Assembly (NCBI GenBank): GCA_001724265.1
Contig: MEDY01000351.1
Coordinates: 1 to 31,812, forward strand
Reading direction: 5' to 3'
DNA length: 31,812 nt
Source of the DNA: Rhizaria sp. SCN 62-66
Lineage: Eukaryota > Rhizaria, unplaced
The position numbers and the translations under genes are program-made. Positions 26,601-31,812 of the stretch are shown piece after piece. The notes under the pieces are model-generated. The model made no database searches, was not told where the DNA came from, and worked only from the letters and a program-made list of their open reading frames with translations. Within the stretch, counting starts at the first letter, position 1, and the number at the start of each line of letters is the position of its first letter.

Positions 26601-27157
26601 GGCAGCGTCGCACGGTCATGGCTGTATCTCGGTCTGAATGGCCTTGTGATCTAAGGTATACGCCATAATGTTGGGTGGGACTCTGTACTTAGCTGAGGCT
26701 GACTTCAGAAAGCAATAGTGACGCTTCAAAGGCCAATTACGTGTCGCAAATGCCTAACTTGGCAAAAGATATCTCGCGACTACTTAGATCAATACAGTAG
26801 AACTTCATGTATTTGATTAACTTACCCATGTTTTACAACACCTCTGAACGATGAGCTCACAGGCTACCGTTTCATTGATATCATGACACGAATAATGAAA
26901 GTGACACTTGCTTGATGCTGCCTCGGTTCTTTGGGTCCTCCAACGGCCCTCGGACCGAGTTAACGCATTGATGAGCAACTCACTCCACATGCAACCTGTT
27001 AAAGTTGCACCTTGATGAATAGGCTAACGCGACTGCATATTATTCTGTTATATTATTACAATTTAATAATTTCTTATCTACCGCTCCCACACGCATCTTT
27101 GCTTCTCACTCTGCGCTAACTGAACGGTCACCGTCCCGCCAATCTAAACTAGGATCC
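26601..27157. other. Intergenic spacer between PDRG1 and NUP107
   Basis: About 560 bases of AT-rich DNA with stops in all frames. It should contain the PDRG1 3' UTR and the NUP107 promoter. No AATAAA was seen on plus. Short complementary pieces (GCAAC/GTTGC near 26992-27007, GGTCC/GGACC near 26935-26957) are too small to call. No RNA gene was recognised. Confidence 0.6.
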
Positions 27158-30100
27158 ATGGAGGTACGCTTTTACAAGATTTTAATGAAAACGCCTTGAA
27201 TACCTGTAATGACAACCAAAAAACAATCTTGCTGATTTGATTGTTTCATATAACTCTATGATTGTCTCTACATCGTAGGACTTCGACTCAGTTCTCATGG
27301 GCACTTCGGGCGCGGACCTAATGTCCGGTGCCTTGGTCCCTTCCGAGGGCTCCGCACCTGCCTCTGCTGAGATGGCCTTTCTGGAGCAGCTCGCTGAGGT
27401 GGCTGCGCAGGCTGTGTACGATGACGACCGCGGTGCTGAGTTTATCGAACACCACATCGCGATCTGGGATATGCGCCGCGGCACCGAGAGCGACACGCTC
27501 ACTCGTGGTGACTTCCCGCCCCTGCCCGCGTCGCTGCCGCCGTCCCTTGCGCGCCAGCGCCAGGAGCTTGTCTTGTTCTGCGCAGAGAACGAGCTCCGCA
27601 CGTGGGTACTGTTGCGGCACCTGCGTAAGGTCGAGGAGATCGTGGCCACCGAGGCCTACGCTGCTATTCGCGCCGCACCCTTCCCCGCGCCCGCCGCGGC
27701 GGCCTTCTCGCCCGCGCGCGTCGCAGAGGCCTGCATTCAGCGTGATCCTGAGCTGCTGCGCTGCCAGGCCGTGCTGGACTGGCTAGAGTAGACAGTCGCC
27801 GACGCCGACGCCGCTGCCGCCGCCGCCACGTCAGCCGCATTGCCGTCGCTGTCATACCGCCCCACGCTCACGCGCCTCAGCGCGCTTAAGGCCGTCGCAG
27901 GCGCGGACCTGCCGTACGCCGACGTGGACGCCGGCGCGGCGCTGCTGGACCCGCGCGACGCCGAGGCCGAGACGCAGGCGCTGCGGGCGTCGTGGCGCCA
28001 CCTGCGCGCGGGCCGCGGCGACCGCGCCGTCGCAGACTGCGCCGCCGTCGGGCTCGGCTGGCGCGCCGCGCTGCTCGCCGGTTCCGGCGACGCCATGTTC
28101 GACGTCACGGCCACAGGAAGCGTGCGTGGGAATCTTTCCTACGCGCTTTTCAAGCAACACATGCGCGCTCTTGCGCTTGGTGTGCCGTACCCCGCGACCG
28201 GCGCTGGCAGCAGCACCAGCGCGAGTTCGAGTGCGGCGCCGGGCAGCGCGCTGGCACTGGAGCGGGCCATCTTCGGCGTCCTCTCCGGCGCGCCGGGCCC
28301 CGCGCTGGCGGCCAGTGCGGACTGGACGGACGCGACCTGGGCGCTGTTCAAGTGCCTGGTGACCTCGACGGTCGACGCCGAGGTCGCGCGCGTCGTTGCC
28401 TCGCACGCCGCCGCCGCGGCCACCGCTACGACCGCGGCCGCGATGGGTGACTGTGCGGCCCCGCGCCGTGGCAGCGCCGGCGTGCTGTGCAGCGACGCAG
28501 ACGACGAGGACGCGGACCCAATTCTGTCGTGGTCCGTCGCGCGGCACGAGTACTCGCCCAGCTACGCCACCGCCGCGGGCGGCGCCGGCGCGCAGGCCAG
28601 AGTGTTTGCCGCCGCGGCCGCGTACGACCCCGATGTGTTCGCGTGCCCGCCGCCGACGGTGGACGCGCGCTGCGCTGACGCCGCGGCCGCGCTGGCCGAG
28701 GCGCGCCGCCGCTTCGCGCTGCCCGCCAACGACGCCGACGCGCGCTTGCTCTTTGCGCCCGCCGCCGCGCCATCGGCCGCCGCCGCGCTCAGCGCCAGCA
28801 GCGCCAGCATCGCTGACGCGGGCGTGAGCGAGGGCGACGACGCGGGCGCCGATGCTGCGGCCACCACTCAGTCTCCGTTGTCGTTCCTGGCCACTACGTA
28901 CCGCGTGTTGCAAGAGCTCCTCATCCTAGGCCGCTACGCAGAGGCCGAGGCGCTGCTTGCGCGCAGGCTCACCGCCGTCGCTAAGGCCGCCGGCGTCGCC
29001 GCGCCTGCTCCCGCCGCCGCTGACGCCGCTGCCGCTGCCGACGCCGCTGCGGCCGCATCGGGCGCAATGACGCTGTCCGTCGGCGCGGGCGCTTTCTCTT
29101 TCGCCGCCAGCGGCAACACCAACAACAGCAGCGGCGGTGCCAACGCCGCGCTGTACGCGGCTGCGCTGCCGGGCCTCTCCGCGCTCGCCGCGCACCTGAG
29201 CCTGTACCTGTTCAAGGGCGTTCCGCAGCGCGCGACGGCGACCGCGGCGGGCACGCGCGCGCTGCGCACGCACGCTCTCGTGCTCGCGCGCGGCGGCTGC
29301 GACGCCGCCGTGCCGGTCTACTGCGACCTGCTGCCGCCCGCGGCCATGGTGGCGCACTACGCGGCCTACCTTTCGGCGTTGGGCACGACCGAGGAGCAGC
29401 GCGAGATGCTGCGCGAGGCCGGCCGCTTCCCGCGGCTGCGTGCGCAGGTGCTGCCCATCACCAAGCTGCTCGTGCAGACCGTGCTCACGGCCTCGGAGCT
29501 CGCAGACCTCGCCACGTCCCGCCTCGGTTACGACGGTGACGACGACGAGGCCGGCGTCGACGCCATCGCTGAGGCTGCCGGCGCTGGCGCCCGCAGCGGG
29601 CTCTTCGGCGCCGCGACGCCCCAGTCCGCCGCCGCCCCGGGCCGCAAGTCCAAGAGCGGGTTTGCCAACGCCACCGGGGCGGGCACGCTGTTCGCCGCGA
29701 CTCCGGCTCGCGCGGGCGCCGGCGCCACGCCCCGCGGGCCCTTCGGCTCCGCAGCGGCGCGCTCGGCTGCCGGCGCGGGTCACCGCAATACTGGCCATGG
29801 CAGCCAGTTCAACACCCCTGTCGTGCGTCTCAACTTCTCCTCCCCCGGCGCCAACAGTGCGACGCCCGCCGGCGCGACACCCGCTGTGGCTCCCGGTGCG
29901 CTGATGGCGTCACCGGGCGGCCGCGGCGCGTTCCTGGCGTCGTCCGCGGTCGTCGCGGCCGACACTGAAGTTTCTGCGGGCGACGCGCAGAAGATCGCCG
30001 TCGTCTCCTGCTTCGAGGCCGACACGGCGGGCCCTGCGCATATCCTCGAGGCGCTGCTGCATACCAACGCGCTGTCGCGCTACTTCGTCTTTGAGGGCAA

Positions 30101-31088
30101 GCTGGGCGCGGCGCGCGAGCTGGCGCGGCACTCGACCCCGCTCGCGGCGGCTGCGGAGGCGCGGTTGGGCGGTGAGATGGCGGCCGCGGTCGACCCCGCC
30201 ACGGGCGACGCGCTCGTACGCGCGCTCATCGCCGAGCACCCGCCGCAGACCGCCGCCAAGCCCGGCGTGGTGTCTGCCGCGGCCGTGGAGGCGATCGCGG
30301 CGGCCGAGGCGCGTGCCAACGCGGGCCGCGAGCTGCTGTCGTGGCGCTATTTCCTCACCTGTCTCGACTGGCTCGAGGCGTGGCGCGTGCACCACGCAGC
30401 CCGCCCCGCGCCGCTGCTCTGCGTGCCTGACGCGGCCCCCGAGGGCTTTGCGGTCGCCGGCGCGGTGCAGGGCTCCGAGGTTGAGGTCCTGCGGGTTGCG
30501 CCTGGGCCCAACGCCTCGCTCCGGAGGCAACAGGAGGCTGTCCGCCGCGCGCAGGAATACGCGTACGTTTGAACACAACTCGATAATATCTTTAGATTTC
30601 GCAATATTGTTGTCACATTCAATATTATATCATGTTACCACCTTGTGTATTTTATTTTTAAAACTTCCTAATCTTTTTGCCATTTGTTCTCTTTTAGCGA
30701 GTGGGACGCGATAGACAAGGACAACGCTGAGAGCCTTCTCGACTCCTTCGTGCAGACCCTCACATTTCCGGGCGGCTGGCTGCTCGACTGCGCGCTGCCG
30801 GGTTCTCTCGTGGCGCAGACGCCCGAGCGTTTGGCCGAGACCCGAGCGCTGCGCCGCGCGTGCGTCCCGCAGCTGTGTCTGATGCTGCTGCGCGTGTGCC
30901 TCGAGAGCGGCCTCCACGCCCGTGCCCGCGCGGTCGTCGCTCTCATCGTCGACCCGCAGCACGCACTGTCGCGCGCGTTTGCCCCGCTCGAGCTTTCGCA
31001 CGCGCTGCGCATGGCAGCCGAGATCCAGCTCAGCGCCGAGATCGCAGGCGGCGAGGCCGCCGTGGCGCCTGAGCTGGTGGCCGAGTGA
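27158..31088 (+). CDS. NUP107: Nucleoporin NUP107 (Nup84 family), three exons, in-frame TAG at codon 173
   Basis: Exons 27158-27163, 27279-30562 and 30698-31088 give 1,226 codons before TGA if the TAG at 27789-27791 is read. NUP107 is an alpha-helical scaffold of the Y-complex (Nup107-160) of the nuclear pore. Matches to the family: DPELLRCQAVLDWLE (residues ~158-172, compare SQAMVEWLE), WRAALLAG, ERAIFGVLSG followed by WTDATWALFKCLV, the block HILEALLHTNALSRYFVFEGKLGAARELA, and a C-terminal RRACVPQLCLMLLRVCLESG. Length exceeds the human protein (925 residues) because of Ala/Gly-rich insertions, one of them FG/TP-rich. The first exon encodes only Met-Glu before a phase-0 intron; the ATG context is ccATGG. 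A real stop at codon 173 would remove nearly the whole protein, and downstream ORF portions lack a sensible ATG. The middle of exon 2 is extremely GC-rich at third positions. Confidence 0.9.
27164..27278 (+). other. NUP107 intron 1 (phase 0)
   Basis: 115 bases, donor GTACGC, acceptor CGTAG. It is AT-rich, with a TATAAC-like branch candidate about 30 bases upstream of the acceptor. It separates Met-Glu from DFDSVLMG. The downstream ORF could instead start at its own Met (27297), but the clear splice sites favour the spliced start. Confidence 0.75.
27789..27791 (+). other. In-frame TAG (codon 173) in NUP107
   Basis: The context is CTA GAG TAG ACA GTC GCC. It comes immediately after the conserved DWLE motif. 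The frame continues with TVADAD and then hundreds of residues of recognisable NUP107. Human NUP107 has Ser directly after the matching WLE, so the TAG occupies an ordinary residue position. The region is GC-rich and unlike the introns of this gene. Confidence 0.92.
29590..29905 (+). other. FG-like, TP-rich insertion in NUP107
   Basis: Residues about 773-878 contain GLFGAATP, TLFAATPA, RGPFGSAA and several Thr-Pro sites in a Gly/Ala/Ser-rich, disordered context. FG motifs are typical of channel nucleoporins, not of this scaffold protein. With two true FG pairs the similarity is suggestive only. The TP sites could be mitotic kinase targets (inference). Confidence 0.5.
30563..30697 (+). other. 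NUP107 intron 2 (phase 2)
   Basis: 135 bases, donor GTACGT, acceptor TTTTAG with a T-rich tract and a CTAAT branch-like site about 30 bases upstream. Splicing joins QEYA to EWDAIDKD and bypasses a TGA just inside the intron. The sharp drop in GC at the donor supports it. Confidence 0.88.
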
Positions 31089-31173
31089 GCTTTCGCACAA
31101 TGTGCGCGCTTAAAGCGTGACGGATAGAATCAAGTCACTCATATGCCTATTATAGAGAGGGCCATATGTACAT

Positions 31174-31179
31174 AATAAA
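31174..31179 (+). promoter_or_regulatory. Probable polyadenylation signal of NUP107 (AATAAA)
   Basis: A canonical AATAAA lies 86 bases past the NUP107 TGA in AT-rich DNA followed by T-rich sequence. It is the only canonical signal seen next to a gene end in this window, so its use is plausible but unproven. Confidence 0.5.
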
Positions 31180-31260
31180 TCTTATATTTTATTTTCGCTT
31201 TGATATGTCCCTTTCTTTAAGTACTTTCATTCATTTTTCCCTGTCAAGACTCACACAGCT

Positions 31261-31327
31261 GCTCACAGTCACCTGCTTTGCTCACGGTCATTTCCCGATG
31301 AGCGACTGACGCCAGCCGCTCACGGTC
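31261..31327 (+). promoter_or_regulatory. Three copies of GCTCACRGTC upstream of RPS13
   Basis: The decamer GCTCAC(A/G)GTC starts at 31261, 31280 and 31318. The spacings are 19 and 38 bases, exact multiples of 19. The cluster lies about 350-420 bases before the RPS13 ATG. Repeated, evenly spaced motifs suggest transcription factor sites; no known factor can be named. Confidence 0.45.
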
Positions 31328-31521
31328 GTCTCGCATCGTGGGACTGTCCGCACTTTCGAAGAGGTATTGTGGCCCTGTTTTAGCTTTCTTTGACGTGTTG
31401 ATTTATGTCCCTATAGGTGTACATGATATTTGTCTTGTTTTGATTTCCGCGCAGGTAACAACCGAAGACTAGCCCTCCTTCAGAAGCACGAAAGCTCTGG
31501 AATGGTGCGACTCTGAACTGA

Positions 31522-31669
31522 GTACGAGAGTCGTTCTTTCCGTCTCTGCTCTGATCTCCCACACATGCGGTGATCTTGCCACGCGTTGTATTCCTTTATT
31601 TCACCCTATATTTATTTCTTTTCACACCTTTTCTGTCCTCGTTCCCCTTTTCTGCCGTCCCCACTGTAG
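31522..31669 (+). other. Possible 5' UTR intron of RPS13
   Basis: A long T/C-rich tract (about 31590-31668) ends in CTGTAG at 31669, an excellent acceptor 11 bases before the ATG. Candidate donors are GTACGA at 31522 (like the other donors here) and GTAACA at 31455. Introns in the leaders of ribosomal protein genes are common in many eukaryotes. The tract might instead be a pyrimidine-rich core promoter. Confidence 0.35.
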
Positions 31670-31680
31670 CCTCGCACAAC

Positions 31681-31812
31681 ATGGGTCGTATGTACTCCTC
31701 TGGTAAGGGTATTTCCCGCTCCTCCCTCCCCTACAAGCGCACTGCGCCCACCTGGAACAAGGTGACCGCCAACGCCGCCAAGGACGAGATCTTCAAGCTC
31801 GCTCGCAAGGGT
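31681..31812 (+). CDS. RPS13: 40S ribosomal protein S13 (uS15), 5' part only
   Basis: The first 44 codons are visible and run off the window. The start MGRMYSSGKGIS followed by LPYKRTAPTWNKVT and IFKLARKG is the strongly conserved eukaryotic-type uS15 N-terminus (MGRMH..GKGxS.SxxPY.R..P.W). The protein belongs to the small ribosomal subunit, binds 18S rRNA and helps form intersubunit contacts. Family length is about 151 residues, so roughly two thirds are missing. Codons are C-ending and biased, as expected for a highly expressed gene. A GTAAGG inside codons 8-10 is not a used donor, because the protein continues in frame. Confidence 0.97.
   Translation, partial: MGRMYSSGKGISRSSLPYKRTAPTWNKVTANAAKDEIFKLARKG

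Larger units (their letters stand above)
31089..31680. other. Intergenic spacer and RPS13 promoter region
   Basis: About 590 bases between NUP107 and RPS13. The first 150 bases are AT-rich 3' flank. The middle carries a repeated decamer, and the last 100 bases are a pyrimidine-rich tract running up to the ATG. No RNA gene or credible ORF was seen. Confidence 0.65.

Noticed and set aside
27740-27840. A micro-intron removing the NUP107 TAG
   Set aside because: Possible GT/AG pairs would give introns of about 25-60 bases, far shorter than the 115-203 bases seen here, without T-rich character, and they would delete the conserved DWLE segment.
27852-29798. Long minus-strand frames (353 and 290 codons) opposite NUP107
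   Set aside because: They are antisense shadows of very GC-rich exon 2. The translations are Arg/Gly/Ala-rich without motifs, while the plus strand carries clear NUP107 homology.
1-31812. High-GC bacterial or viral origin
   Set aside because: Spliceosomal introns, NUP107, PDRG1, eukaryotic-type uS15 and AT-rich spacers point to a eukaryotic nucleus. No ribosome binding sites, operons or viral genes are present.

Overview
The window looks like nuclear DNA of a GC-rich, compact, free-living-type microbial eukaryote (protist or alga). It is neither prokaryotic nor viral. The evidence is short AT-rich GT-AG introns in two small or medium genes, AT-rich intergenic spacers between strongly GC-rich Ala/Ser-rich coding regions, and typically eukaryotic genes (cytosolic carboxypeptidase, PDRG1, NUP107, RPS13). 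A tubulin-type cytosolic carboxypeptidase suggests a cell with modified microtubules, probably flagellated. The lineage cannot be resolved by eye.

Layout. (1) 1-11518, minus: a giant single-exon ORF of at least 3,839 codons whose 3' end lies outside the window. It is a cytosolic carboxypeptidase (CCP/AGTPBP1, M14 family) with an intact zinc and catalytic residue set and very large low-complexity insertions. (2) 11519-12063: AT-rich spacer. (3) 12064-24903, minus: a second giant ORF (4,279 codons plus stop), rich in Ser, Ala, Gln and His, with a split DEP-like domain and one in-frame TAG at 23368-23370. (4) 24904-25600: divergent spacer. (5) 25601-26600, plus: a four-exon PDRG1 (prefoldin-like) gene. 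(6) 26601-27157: spacer. (7) 27158-31088, plus: a three-exon NUP107 nucleoporin gene with an in-frame TAG at 27789-27791, directly after a conserved WLE motif. (8) 31089-31680: spacer with a short repeated element and a long pyrimidine tract. (9) 31681-31812, plus: the start of ribosomal protein S13 (uS15), cut by the window edge.

The most interesting observation is that two unrelated genes each keep one reading frame across exactly one TAG. In NUP107 homologous protein lies on both sides of it. The three genuine stops visible in the window are all TGA. This fits UAG being decoded as an amino acid (Gln would be the simplest guess) or being read through. Two base errors in the assembly are the main rival explanation, because TAG is rare here (2 in roughly 9,500 codons). 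Four of the five inferred introns also use an unusual donor, GTNCGY, instead of GTRAGT.

The genes do not form an operon or a single pathway. They are housekeeping genes (tubulin deglutamylation, chaperone-like assembly, nuclear pore, ribosome) around one unidentified giant protein.
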